From the NCBI RefSeq assembly GCF_004330295.1, contig NZ_SJOJ01000005.1, forward strand, positions 162,240-226,239: a stretch of 64,000 nucleotides of DNA. Direction: 5' to 3'. The notes under the pieces were generated by a model. That model had not been told where the DNA came from and searched no databases. It worked only from the letters and a program-made list of their open reading frames with translations. This DNA is from Rahnella victoriana (GTDB taxonomy: Bacteria > Pseudomonadota > Gammaproteobacteria > Enterobacterales > Enterobacteriaceae). Below, one piece after another: positions 55,564 through 63,916 of the stretch (positions are counted from its first letter, which is position 1; the number at the start of each line of letters is the position of its first letter). The position numbers were made by a program, and so were the translations under genes.

Positions 55564-56202
55564 TTATGCGAGGATTTCACGCACGAAGTTTTCGATCTCT
55601 TTGTTCTGGCAGTTCTCGAAGAAGCATTTCTGGAAACGTTCACCGGTCACGGCGGTTTTCACCAGCTCAGGATCGATGGCACGCAGGGTATCCAGATAGT
55701 TTTCTTTCACCACCGCCGCTTTGACCTGATTCAGAATGCCGGCATTGCGCACCTGAGGTTCTTTACGGTCAGCCGGATAACCTTCGCCTTTCACGCCGGT
55801 AAAGGCTTTTTCGAAGATGAAACGCACGTTCAGTTCTGCGCCCCAGCCGAAACCTTTGGCAAACGGCAGGGATAATGCGTTGCCGTTGTTAATTTGCGCA
55901 AACAGGAAAGCATCCGCAGGGTCGATACAGTAACCGCAGTTCACACCTGGATGAATGTTCAGGGACATCAGCGCGCCCTGCCCGGTGCCGCAGCCCGCGA
56001 CCACAAAATCAACCGCTTTGGAATTGAGCAAAATGCTGGCCATGATGCCGAGATGAATGTAAGTCAGGTGGTGATCCTGTTCGTCAGACATGCCCACGTT
56101 GTACACCGGATACTCTTTTTCCGATGCGACCGCGTTGAGTTCTTTCAGGATGATCGCGTTTTTCGCGGCCTGGCTGTTTTCCATCATCAATGCAATTTTC
56201 AT
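55564..56202 (-). CDS. RpiB/LacA/LacB-family sugar isomerase in pectin cluster
   Basis: 212 residues. The N-terminal 140 residues match the RpiB/LacAB fold: MKIALMMENSQAAKNAII, DFVVAGCGTGQGALMSLN (Cys in CGTGQG is the RpiB catalytic position) and NCGYCIDPADAFLFAQINNG. The C-terminal about 60 residues are an extension not found in plain RpiB. It is downstream of kduD on the same strand, 73 bp apart. Genes of this type are known in KdgR regulons of pectinolytic enterobacteria. It may isomerise an uronate or deoxy-ketouronate in place of KduI, which is absent here; this is inference. Confidence 0.75.
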   Translation of the reverse strand: MKIALMMENSQAAKNAIILKELNAVASEKEYPVYNVGMSDEQDHHLTYIHLGIMASILLNSKAVDFVVAGCGTGQGALMSLNIHPGVNCGYCIDPADAFLFAQINNGNALSLPFAKGFGWGAELNVRFIFEKAFTGVKGEGYPADRKEPQVRNAGILNQVKAAVVKENYLDTLRAIDPELVKTAVTGERFQKCFFENCQNKEIENFVREILA

Positions 56203-56275
56203 GAGATTTCCTCTTTGGGCAGCGGTGTCACCCGCTGCTGTCTGTAAATAGGTAGGTTATCAACCGGTGGCGGAA

Positions 56276-57037
56276 TTAACGCGCCAGCCAGCCGCCGTCA
56301 ACGGCAATGGTGTAACCATTAATATAGTCGGAAGCCGGGGAAGACAGGAACACGACCGGCCCCATCAGGTCGGATGGCAATCCCCAGCGACCGGCAGGAA
56401 TACGGCCGAGGATCTCTTCGCTACGCGCTTCATCGGCACGCAGTTGCTGGGTGTTGTTGGTGGCCATATATCCCGGCGCGATGGCGTTCACGTTGATATT
56501 GTGTTTCGCCCATTCGTTTGCCAGCAGACGGGTGACACCCATCACGGCACTTTTCGACGCGGTGTAGGAAGGCACGCGGATACCGCCCTGATAGGACAAC
56601 ATCGAGGCGATATTAATGATTTTTCCGCCGGTGCCTTGCGCAATAAATTGTTTCGCCACCGCCTGTGACATAAAGAATACGGACTTGATGTTCAGGTTCA
56701 TCACGTCATCCCAGTTCTTTTCACTGAACTCGATGGCATCTTCACGACGGATGATCCCGGCGTTGTTGACCAGAATATCCAGATGACCCATTTCTGCGAC
56801 CGCGCGCTCAAGCAATGCCGGGATCACTTTGGTGTCGCTGAGGTCGGCTGTCAGGCTCAGGAAGCGACGGCCAGTGGCACCCACGCGCTCGATAGTTTCT
56901 GTTGGCTCGACAATGTTAATCCCGACAATGTCACAACCGGCTTCGGCGAGGCCGAGCGCCATACCCTGACCTAAACCGGTATCACATCCGGTCACTACCG
57001 CAACTTTCCCCTGAAGAGAAAAATTATCCAGAATCAT
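56276..57037 (-). CDS. kduD: 2-Dehydro-3-deoxy-D-gluconate 5-dehydrogenase KduD
   Basis: 253 residues, short-chain dehydrogenase. KVAVVTGCDTGLGQGMALGL is the NAD loop, NNAGIIRREDAIEFSEKNWD follows, and SYTASKSAVMG contains the catalytic Tyr-x-x-x-Lys. Nearly identical in pattern to E. coli KduD up to the closing GYTIAVDGGWLAR. It reduces 2,5-diketo-3-deoxygluconate to KDG in pectin breakdown. ATG at 57037 with AAAGGA upstream; an ATG six codons earlier also opens the frame. First gene of kduD plus RpiB-like. Confidence 0.96.
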   Translation of the reverse strand: MILDNFSLQGKVAVVTGCDTGLGQGMALGLAEAGCDIVGINIVEPTETIERVGATGRRFLSLTADLSDTKVIPALLERAVAEMGHLDILVNNAGIIRREDAIEFSEKNWDDVMNLNIKSVFFMSQAVAKQFIAQGTGGKIINIASMLSYQGGIRVPSYTASKSAVMGVTRLLANEWAKHNINVNAIAPGYMATNNTQQLRADEARSEEILGRIPAGRWGLPSDLMGPVVFLSSPASDYINGYTIAVDGGWLAR

Positions 57038-57162
57038 GATGTTTCCTTTATTCATAAAACGGAGGCAAATACGCTTTTCCGTAGGACTGATGGTTGTCGG
57101 GCATGGCCCGGCGGCGAACTGATGAAAGGAAGTTTAACGATAAAATTCGCGCAACTCAACAA

Positions 57163-57181
57163 ATTGAAACATCATTTCAAT
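57163..57181. promoter_or_regulatory. KdgR-type operator upstream of kduD
   Basis: ATTGAAACATCATTTCAAT is close to a perfect palindrome and fits the KdgR consensus at 17 of 19 positions, 126 bp before the kduD start codon. Confidence 0.8.
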
Positions 57182-57584
57182 TTATGTGAACTTTGGTGTC
57201 GGTTTTTGTTGGGTGGATCACGTCCTGACGGTCGTGAGCTTTTCAGTCGTGAGAAGAATTTCGGAAGCATTGATGGTGCTCAGGTTCAGCGAACCCGCTG
57301 TTCTCATCATCTCATGCCACTGATTTTCTGCCTTCGACAGATCGGCACATCCACGGGCCGGCTCATCAAGTGTTCTGTAATTTGTCGATTTATCCACCCG
57401 CCAGAATATCGCTTCACTGGCATCAGCCTGGCGGGGGGCGACCTTTTTTCTTCGCGGGGGCGCTGAGGTGGAGAAATATCCGATGCATGATTGCCTTGAA
57501 TGGGCATCACAACTTTTGCTGACTTCACTCTATAAATGCGACACAACTTTTACAACCCCAGGCGCCTGGAAACATATCCCTTTG
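57182..57584. other. Non-coding region, possible degenerate sequence
   Basis: About 400 bp without a convincing gene. A 12-bp palindrome CCAGGCGCCTGG sits at 57558-57569, just past the end of the toxin-like gene on the minus strand. Short direct similarities (CACAACTTTTG and CACAACTTTTAC, 45 bp apart) hint at decayed mobile or duplicated DNA. No transposase motif is recognisable. Confidence 0.4.
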
Positions 57585-58175
57585 TTATCTCTTGGCTAAC
57601 AACTTCTTGTGCTCCATGTGCTCTTTGTACTTATTTTCCATATAGTCAGTTTTAACCGCGACTACGCGCCATTTAATATTTCCGCGAGCTAACATATTAT
57701 TGAAAAGTAACCCGGCCTTACCTTTTATGACTTCATGTCCTAAATGATTCGTTCCTTTAGGTCCTAATCCATAACTTCCGCCATCGCCCTCTGGTTTAGG
57801 TGCTACAATATTCTCCGCAGTAAACATTTTATATAAATACCCCGGAGAAGGCGTTTCGAACTCAACAATGTAAACAGCTGGATGGTGGGCGCCAAAATAA
57901 CCTTTTGAATTGGAAACGTAATTGTAGTTTGTAGCAATCCCACCATATGATTCACTTTTTGCAGGGTTATCCATAAAGTAAAGTCTGTTTTTAACTTCAA
58001 GCATTTGGTATTCATCGGTTGGCATTGCTCTATACCAATATTTTGCAATATCGTACTCCAAAGGCCCTTTTTGCTTAATATCTATAGCTTCAAATCGATC
58101 GTGCTTCAGACGCAGCTTATCCAGGTCGCACAACAAGGGCTTGGTCAACGCGGTGTTAAAAAGATAATTATTCAT
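57585..58175 (-). CDS. Low-GC orphan protein, possibly toxin-like
   Basis: 196 residues, start ATG with a GGAATAGGAA upstream. The coding sequence is visibly richer in A/T than its neighbours, suggesting recent acquisition. An Arg in YWYRAMPTDEYQMLE, the following NRLYFMDNPAKSES, the GYFGAHHPAVYIVEFETPSP strand and a Lys-rich C-terminus resemble the layout of ADP-ribosyltransferase-like polymorphic toxin domains; this is a weak impression. No signal peptide. No obvious immunity partner remains; the upstream gene on the same strand is decayed. Confidence 0.6.
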   Translation of the reverse strand: MNNYLFNTALTKPLLCDLDKLRLKHDRFEAIDIKQKGPLEYDIAKYWYRAMPTDEYQMLEVKNRLYFMDNPAKSESYGGIATNYNYVSNSKGYFGAHHPAVYIVEFETPSPGYLYKMFTAENIVAPKPEGDGGSYGLGPKGTNHLGHEVIKGKAGLLFNNMLARGNIKWRVVAVKTDYMENKYKEHMEHKKLLAKR

Positions 58176-58258
58176 TTCCTATTCCTTTATCATATGGCTA
58201 ACAATTTATTAATTTAATAACAATAAAATGGCACAACTTCTGTCGCACTAAGCCAGTA

Positions 58259-58285
58259 GCTGTATTACTACTCCAGTGATACAGC
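58259..58285 (-). terminator. Hairpin after decayed gene
   Basis: GCTGTAT-T-ACT-ACTCC-AGT-G-ATACAGC, an 11-bp stem with one mismatch, 6 bp past the distal stop of the pseudogene on the minus strand. Confidence 0.5.
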
Positions 58286-58291
58286 CTTAAT

Positions 58292-58525
58292 TTATGCACG
58301 TTTTTCTGATTCTTTAATATCTACATCTTCCGGTTTAATTTTTCGCTCTATGACCGCTGTAAATGCGACTCAGTCACCATTGAATACAAAATCTGGGTTG
58401 ATGAAATACCAGCCTTGCCTCATATGTTTGGCAATAATTTGAGCGGCTTCTAATTCTGCTAATCCTGGAAAAATGTGGCACTGAAGCCCAACCGTATGAA
58501 ACATACGCCAGGTACATTTTTTGAG
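58292..58525 (-). pseudogene. Decayed gene fragment with in-frame stop
   Basis: A minus-strand frame open from 58525 encodes ...MFHTVGLQCHIFPGLAELEAA and ends QGWYFINPDFVFNGD at a TGA (58370-58372). The same frame continues past that TGA as VAFTAVIERKIKPEDVDIKE to a TAA at 58292. A single TGG-to-TGA change would explain the interruption. The 5' end is blocked by a TAG at 58526. The family is not recognised. It lies upstream of, and on the same strand as, the low-GC orphan, so the two may once have formed a cassette. Confidence 0.6.
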
Positions 58526-58753
58526 CTAAATGCGTGACAGCGTCATGTTTTGTCAGATTATACCTAATTCAACTTAGGGATTGATTTTTTGTGCTGGAAG
58601 GGCTAGCTGAGAAGCAACAGGACTAAATCCGACTGGGATAATGAGAGAAATGAAGAAGATGAAGGCGGTAACAGAGAATTCACTGCCCGGCAGGCAAGCC
58701 GGGCCAGCGGTACACACTTATTCAGGGGAAGAATGAATAAGTGGAGGCAACCT
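58526..58753. other. Hairpin-containing spacer before rarA
   Basis: No gene seen. Two hairpins occur: GCCCGGC-AGGCAA-GCCGGGC at 58685-58704, and CACTTATTC/GAATAAGTG arms at 58715-58743, the latter just beyond the rarA stop and probably its terminator though without a U-tract. Confidence 0.5.
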
Positions 58754-59110
58754 TTAGTGCAGGCAGCCCTGACATTCAGTGGCAAGCGACAAACCACGGC
58801 GCCAGTCGCCAGGCGTCTGACCAAACTGTCGTTTAAAGCTGCGGGTGAAAGACTGCTGAGAGTCGAAGCCCAGCGAAATCGCCACGCTGACGATCGGTTC
58901 GCCGCTGCTGGCCAGCATATCGGCAGACTTTTTCAGTTTTTTCTCTCGGATGTATTCACCCATCGGCAGGCCGGTGTGCTCTTTGAACATGCGTTGCAGA
59001 TACCAGCGTGAGTAGCCTGCCCGCTTGGCGACGGTTTTAATGTCCAGACGTTCTTCCAGATTGTGATCGATCCAGTCGATCAGGTCGTGAATGAAATCCT
59101 CGGTTCTCAT
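58754..59110 (-). CDS. rarA: RarA-type AraC-family regulator (MarA/SoxS/RamA group)
   Basis: 118 residues made of one two-HTH AraC DNA-binding domain. First HTH DIKTVAKRAGYSRWYLQRMF, linker GEYIREKKLKKSADML, second HTH IVSVAISLGFDSQQSFTRSF and the end FGQTPGDWRRG. Length and sequence fit the stand-alone MarA/SoxS/RamA/RarA activators, which raise efflux pump expression without an effector domain. Divergent position next to oqxAB is the same as rarA in Klebsiella. Strong AGGAGA before the ATG. Confidence 0.82.
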   Translation of the reverse strand: MRTEDFIHDLIDWIDHNLEERLDIKTVAKRAGYSRWYLQRMFKEHTGLPMGEYIREKKLKKSADMLASSGEPIVSVAISLGFDSQQSFTRSFKRQFGQTPGDWRRGLSLATECQGCLH

Positions 59111-59186
59111 GGAGACTCTCCTGCTTTTTTATTGTTTGCGCCCCCCGAGGGCGACTCGTCTTTTAATACGTTGACGCAGTTTTCGG

Positions 59187-59215
59187 TTAAATGCAAGTTT
59201 TACTATTGCATTTAA
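59187..59215. promoter_or_regulatory. Inverted repeat TTAAATGCAA-N9-TTGCATTTAA
   Basis: Perfect 10-bp arms separated by 9 bp, so half-site centres lie 19 bp apart (about two helical turns), on one face of the helix. It is 77 bp upstream of rarA. Suits a dimeric repressor or paired activator sites. Confidence 0.5.
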
Positions 59216-59333
59216 TTTCCTGTTACAGGATAGTCTCGTTCCCCGACGTAAACGTTCTGTAAAACAGCACAGAAAGTGTAACAGTAATTCTTGCACTTTA
59301 GTAGGCGCATCCCTACAATCCCCTCGAATCAAT

Positions 59334-59352
59334 TGTATCAGTATTTGATACA
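59334..59352. promoter_or_regulatory. Inverted repeat TGTATCA-GTATT-TGATACA
   Basis: Perfect 7-bp arms with a 5-bp centre, 116 bp upstream of oqxA. A plausible operator for a repressor of oqxAB such as an OqxR-type protein, which is not in the window. Confidence 0.45.
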
Positions 59353-59467
59353 TTATTGTGCTGATGAACGGCACAAGTCCCAAAAAAGTCGGATCAGGCA
59401 AAGGACGTTACCCGGCGGACAGGCCGGTGTATTGCCTGACAGCACTTACTCACTGGAAATAAAAATA

Positions 59468-60691
59468 ATGATGAACCTGCAAAAATCACAGGTTGTTGTA
59501 CGCGGCCGCTCCGGCGGTACGCATTTGACGTTGCGCCTTTCAGGGGTTGCGCTGATGGTCGCCCTGCTTGCCGGGTGTGATAACAGCGTGGCGCAAAACT
59601 CGGCACCGCCTGCTCCGCAGGTCAGTGCGGCAGATGTATTAATCAAACCTATCAGCCAGTGGGATGCTTTTAACGGGCGTGTTGAGGCGGTGCAAAGTGT
59701 TCAGTTGCGCCCCCGCGTGTCCGGCTATATCGATAAAGTGAATTACCAGGAAGGCGAGGAAGTCAGGAAAGGTCAGGTGCTGTTCACCATTGATGACCGC
59801 ACCTACCGGGCCGCGCAGGAGCAGGCTCAGGCTGAACTGGTGCGTGCGCGCAATCAGGCCAGTCTGGCAAGAAGCGAATCTGCCCGTACTGAAAAACTGA
59901 TCGGCACCTTTGCCGTATCGAAAGAAATCGCCGAACAGCGCCGCTCTGCCGCCTCTCAGGCGCAGTCGGATGTGCTGGCCGCACAGGCTCAGCTCGATAT
60001 GGCGCAACTGAATCTCGATTTTACCCGCGTGACCTCGCCGATTGATGGCCGCGCCAGCCGCGCGATGATCACTACCGGCAATCTGGTGACCGCCGGCGAC
60101 AGCGCGAGTGTGCTGACGACGCTGGTGTCGCTCGATACCGTGTATGTGTACTTCGATGTGGATGAAGGGACTTTCCTGCGTTATCAGGCCATGGCCCGCG
60201 GCGCCAAGCTCAGCGATACGCCACAAAGCCGTCTGCCGGTGCATGTCGGTCTGGTGAGCGAAAATGGTTATCCGCATCAGGGCGTGGTGGATTTCACCGA
60301 TAACCAGCTGAATTCCGGCACCGGCACCATCCGAATGCGCGCCCTGCTGGATAACCATGACCGCACCTTTACGCCGGGTTTATTCGCCCGGGTACAGATG
60401 CCGGGCAGCGCGCAATTCAACGCCATGCTGGTGGACGATAAAGCCGTGCTGACCGATCAGGACCGCAAATTCGTCTATGTGGTGGATAAAGACGGCAAGG
60501 CTCAGCGTCGCGATGTGGAAGTCGGCCGTATGTCCGGCGGATTGCGTATCGTGCAAAAAGGCTTGCAGGCGGGTGACCGCGTCATTATCGACGGTGTGCA
60601 GAAAGTGTTTATGCCGGGTATGCCTGTCAATGCCAAAACAGTCAGCATGGCCGCCAATACGGTGACTTCCGCGCCTTCTGCCGTTCAATAA
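59468..60691 (+). CDS. oqxA: RND efflux periplasmic adaptor OqxA
   Basis: 407 residues from the ATG at 59468. Signal peptide with lipobox LAGC, so a lipid-anchored membrane-fusion protein. Strong match to Klebsiella OqxA: SQWDAFNGRVEAVQSVQLRP, VSGYIDKVNYQEGEEVRKGQ, VLFTIDDRTYRAAQEQAQAE, LNLDFTRVTSPIDGRASRA, KAVLTDQDRKFVYVVDKDGK and VFMPGMPVNAKTV. It links the inner-membrane pump OqxB to an outer-membrane channel such as TolC, which is not in the window. oqxB starts 16 bp after its stop. Confidence 0.94.
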   Translation: MMNLQKSQVVVRGRSGGTHLTLRLSGVALMVALLAGCDNSVAQNSAPPAPQVSAADVLIKPISQWDAFNGRVEAVQSVQLRPRVSGYIDKVNYQEGEEVRKGQVLFTIDDRTYRAAQEQAQAELVRARNQASLARSESARTEKLIGTFAVSKEIAEQRRSAASQAQSDVLAAQAQLDMAQLNLDFTRVTSPIDGRASRAMITTGNLVTAGDSASVLTTLVSLDTVYVYFDVDEGTFLRYQAMARGAKLSDTPQSRLPVHVGLVSENGYPHQGVVDFTDNQLNSGTGTIRMRALLDNHDRTFTPGLFARVQMPGSAQFNAMLVDDKAVLTDQDRKFVYVVDKDGKAQRRDVEVGRMSGGLRIVQKGLQAGDRVIIDGVQKVFMPGMPVNAKTVSMAANTVTSAPSAVQ

Positions 60692-60707
60692 AAGAGAATT
60701 CTGACTC

Positions 60708-63700
60708 ATGGACTTTTCCCGCTTTTTCATCGACAGGCCGATTTTTGCGGCTGTCTTGTCGATTTTAATTTTGGTCACCGGGGCGATCGCCATTCCCCTG
60801 CTGCCGGTCAGTGAATACCCGAATGTCGTGCCGCCGAGCGTGCAGGTCCGCGCTGAATATCCGGGTGCTAACCCGAAAGTGATTGCTGAAACCGTGGCGA
60901 CGCCGCTGGAAGAAGCCATCAACGGCGTTGAAAACATGGTGTACATGAAATCTGTTGCCGGTTCTGACGGTGTGCTGGTGACCACCGTCACCTTCCGTCC
61001 GGGCACCGATCCCGATCAGGCACAGGTTCAGGTGCAAAACCGCGTGGCGCAGGCCGAAGCGCGGCTGCCAGAAGATGTGCGCCGTCAGGGTGTCACGACG
61101 CAAAAGCAATCGCCAACCTTAACGCTGGTGGTGCATCTGGTGTCTCCTTCCGGCAAATATGACTCGCTGTATCTGAGCAACTACGCGACGCTGAAAGTGA
61201 AAGACGAACTGGCGCGTTTGCCGGGTGTCGGGCAGATCCAGATATTTGGTGCCGGTGAATATGCCATGCGCGTCTGGCTCGATCCGAACAAGGTCGCCGC
61301 GCGCGGGCTGACCGCGTCAGATATCGTCAAGGCGATGCAGGAACAGAACGTGCAGGTCTCTGCCGGTCAGCTGGGTGCGGAACCGATGCCGAAGGACAGC
61401 GATTATCTGCTGTCCATCAATGCCCAGGGACGCCTGAAAGATGAAGATGAATTCGGCAAAATCATCTTGAAAAGCGGTGATAATGGCGAAATTGTCCGTC
61501 TGCGTGACGTTGCCCGTATCGAAATGGGATCAGGCAGTTATGCCCTGCGCTCTCAGCTCAATAATAAAGACGCGGTAGGGATTGGTATCTTCCAGTCGCC
61601 GGGCGCCAATGCGATTGATTTGTCCGACGCTGTACGCGCCAAAATGGCGGAACTGTCGACCCGTTTCCCGGAGGGGATGACCTGGCGTGCGCCGTATGAT
61701 CCGACGGTGTTTGTCCGCGATTCCATCAGTGCGGTGGTGCATACCCTGCTGGAAGCCGTGGTGCTGGTGGTGCTGGTGGTTATTCTGTTCCTGCAAACCT
61801 GGCGTGCGTCGATCATTCCGTTGCTGGCCGTGCCGATTTCGGTGATCGGCACCTTTAGTATTCTCTATTTGCTCGGTTTTTCACTTAACACGCTCAGTTT
61901 GTTCGGACTGGTGCTGGCGATAGGTATCGTGGTCGATGATGCCATTGTGGTGGTGGAAAACGTCGAGCGAAATATTGAGGAAGGACTCGCGCCGAGGGAC
62001 GCTGCGCATCAGGCGATGCGCGAAGTGTCCGGGCCAATCGTGGCTATCGCGCTGGTATTGTGTGCGGTGTTTGTGCCGATGGCGTTTCTGTCCGGCGTGA
62101 CCGGTCAGTTCTATAAACAATTTGCGGTCACCATCGCCATTTCAACGGTGATCTCGGCCATCAATTCCCTGACGCTTTCCCCTGCCCTGGCGGCACTGTT
62201 GCTGAAATCGCACGGCGCACCGAAAGATATGCCGTCACGTTTAATCGACCGTCTGTTTGGCTGGATTTTCCGTCCGTTCAACCGGTTCTTTAACGCCAGT
62301 TCGCACCGTTATCAGAATGCTGTGTCGAAAACACTGGGACGCCGTGGCGCTGTCTTTGGTGTCTACATTCTGCTGCTGTGTGCCGCCGCCTTTATGTTCA
62401 AAGCGGTGCCGGGGGGCTTTATTCCGACGCAGGATAAACTGTATCTGATTGCCGGGGTGAAAATGCCGGAAGGCGCGTCACTGTCGCGCACGGATGCGGT
62501 GATCCGCAAAATCAGCGCAATGGGGCTGAGCACCGATGGCGTGATTGACGCGGTGGCGTTCCCCGGTCTGAATGCGTTGCAGTTCACCAATACGCCTAAT
62601 ACCGGCACGGTGTTCTTCGCGCTGAAACCGCTGAGCGAACGTACCCGTACGGCGGCGGAGATTAACGCCGAAATCAATGCCAAGATCTCGCAGATTCAGG
62701 AAGGTTTCGCCTTCTCTATCATGCCGCCACCGATCCTCGGCTTAGGTCAGGGTTCTGGTTATTCGCTGTATGTGCAGGATCGTGCAGGGCTGGGATATGG
62801 CGCGTTGCAAACCGCGATAAACACCATGTCTGGTGCCATCATGCAGACGCCGGGAATGGGGTATCCGATTTCTTCGTATCAGGCGAATGTGCCGCAGCTC
62901 GACGCGCATATTGATCGTGACAAAGCCAAAGCTCAGGGTGTATCGCTGGATGAACTGTTCAGCACATTGCAGGTGTATCTCGGCTCGTCCTATATCAATG
63001 ATTTCAACCGTTTCGGCCGTACATGGAAAGTGATGGCGCAGGCTGATGGTCAGTTCCGTGACAGCGTGGAAGACATTGCGAATCTGCGTACCCGCAACGA
63101 TAAAGGCGAAATGGTGCCGATTGGCAGCATGCTGAATATCACGACCACCTACGGCCCTGATCCGGTGATCCGCTATAACGGTTATCCTGCGGCAGACTTA
63201 ATCGGTGATGCGGATCCGCGTATTCTTTCTTCAGCACAGGCGATGACGGAGCTGACCGCGATGTCGAAGAACCTGCTGCCGAACGGGATGAATATCGAAT
63301 GGACCGACCTGAGTTATCAGCAATCCACGCAGGGGAATGCGGCGCTGATTGTCTTCCCGATGTCCGTCTTGCTGGCGTTTCTGGTGCTGGCCGCCTTGTA
63401 CGAAAGCTGGACGCTGCCGCTGGCGGTGATCCTGATTGTGCCTATGACCATGCTCTCGGCGCTGTTTGGCGTGTGGCTGACCGGAGGTGACAATAACGTG
63501 TTTGTGCAGGTCGGGCTGGTCGTCCTGATGGGACTGGCGTGTAAGAACGCGATTCTGATTGTTGAATTTGCCCGCGAGCTGGAATTGCAGGGTAAAGGCA
63601 TTATCGAATCTGCGCTTGAGGCATGTCGCCTGCGTCTGCGCCCTATCGTGATGACCTCCATTGCGTTTATCGCCGGGACCATCCCGCTGATCCTGGGCCA

Positions 63701-63860
63701 TGGTGCCGGTGCTGAAGTGCGCGGTGTGACCGGGATTACGGTGTTCTCCGGGATGCTCGGCGTCACCTTGTTCGGTCTGTTCCTGACGCCTGTTTTCTAT
63801 GTTGCACTGCGTAAGCTGGTAACACGTAAGAAAGAGGTATTGGAAACGCAAACCGCGTAA
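60708..63860 (+). CDS. oqxB: RND multidrug efflux pump OqxB
   Basis: 1050 residues, inner-membrane HAE1 resistance-nodulation-division pump with 12 membrane helices and two large periplasmic loops. Nearly colinear with Klebsiella OqxB: MDFSRFFIDRPIFAAVLSIL, ISEYPNVVPP-like SEYPNVVPPSVQVRAEYPG, LGLVLAIGIVVDDAIVVVEN (proton-relay Asp pair in VDDA) and GLACKNAILIVEFARE with the TM10 Lys. Exports quinolones, chloramphenicol, olaquindox and other compounds in Klebsiella; the native role is unknown. Second gene of oqxAB, with a strong terminator after it. Confidence 0.95.
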   Translation: MDFSRFFIDRPIFAAVLSILILVTGAIAIPLLPVSEYPNVVPPSVQVRAEYPGANPKVIAETVATPLEEAINGVENMVYMKSVAGSDGVLVTTVTFRPGTDPDQAQVQVQNRVAQAEARLPEDVRRQGVTTQKQSPTLTLVVHLVSPSGKYDSLYLSNYATLKVKDELARLPGVGQIQIFGAGEYAMRVWLDPNKVAARGLTASDIVKAMQEQNVQVSAGQLGAEPMPKDSDYLLSINAQGRLKDEDEFGKIILKSGDNGEIVRLRDVARIEMGSGSYALRSQLNNKDAVGIGIFQSPGANAIDLSDAVRAKMAELSTRFPEGMTWRAPYDPTVFVRDSISAVVHTLLEAVVLVVLVVILFLQTWRASIIPLLAVPISVIGTFSILYLLGFSLNTLSLFGLVLAIGIVVDDAIVVVENVERNIEEGLAPRDAAHQAMREVSGPIVAIALVLCAVFVPMAFLSGVTGQFYKQFAVTIAISTVISAINSLTLSPALAALLLKSHGAPKDMPSRLIDRLFGWIFRPFNRFFNASSHRYQNAVSKTLGRRGAVFGVYILLLCAAAFMFKAVPGGFIPTQDKLYLIAGVKMPEGASLSRTDAVIRKISAMGLSTDGVIDAVAFPGLNALQFTNTPNTGTVFFALKPLSERTRTAAEINAEINAKISQIQEGFAFSIMPPPILGLGQGSGYSLYVQDRAGLGYGALQTAINTMSGAIMQTPGMGYPISSYQANVPQLDAHIDRDKAKAQGVSLDELFSTLQVYLGSSYINDFNRFGRTWKVMAQADGQFRDSVEDIANLRTRNDKGEMVPIGSMLNITTTYGPDPVIRYNGYPAADLIGDADPRILSSAQAMTELTAMSKNLLPNGMNIEWTDLSYQQSTQGNAALIVFPMSVLLAFLVLAALYESWTLPLAVILIVPMTMLSALFGVWLTGGDNNVFVQVGLVVLMGLACKNAILIVEFARELELQGKGIIESALEACRLRLRPIVMTSIAFIAGTIPLILGHGAGAEVRGVTGITVFSGMLGVTLFGLFLTPVFYVALRKLVTRKKEVLETQTA

Positions 63861-63891
63861 ACCGTAAAAAGTTAAGATAAGTAAAACGCAA

Positions 63892-63916
63892 AAAGCCGGG
63901 AGATTATCCCGGCTTT
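63892..63916 (+). terminator. Rho-independent terminator of oqxAB
   Basis: AAAGCCGGGA-GATTA-TCCCGGCTTT followed by CTTATG, 31 bp after oqxB. I see no gene start in the remaining 80 bp. Confidence 0.88.

Larger units (their letters stand above)
59111..59467. promoter_or_regulatory. Divergent rarA-oqxAB control region
   Basis: 357 bp between the divergent start codons. It contains two perfect inverted repeats (59187-59215 and 59334-59352), each a candidate operator, and AT-rich promoter sequence. No gene is evident. Confidence 0.6.

Noticed and set aside
57122..57466. 114-codon plus-strand frame downstream of kduD
   Set aside because: It begins inside the kduD promoter/KdgR box region, has low-complexity Arg/Cys/His-rich composition and no RBS; probably chance.
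57182..57584. Insertion sequence remnant
   Set aside because: No transposase motif, terminal repeats or target duplication could be recognised; only short similar stretches.
58292..58525. Selenocysteine or stop-readthrough gene
   Set aside because: The upstream part is also closed by a TAG and lacks a start region; decay explains it better than recoding.
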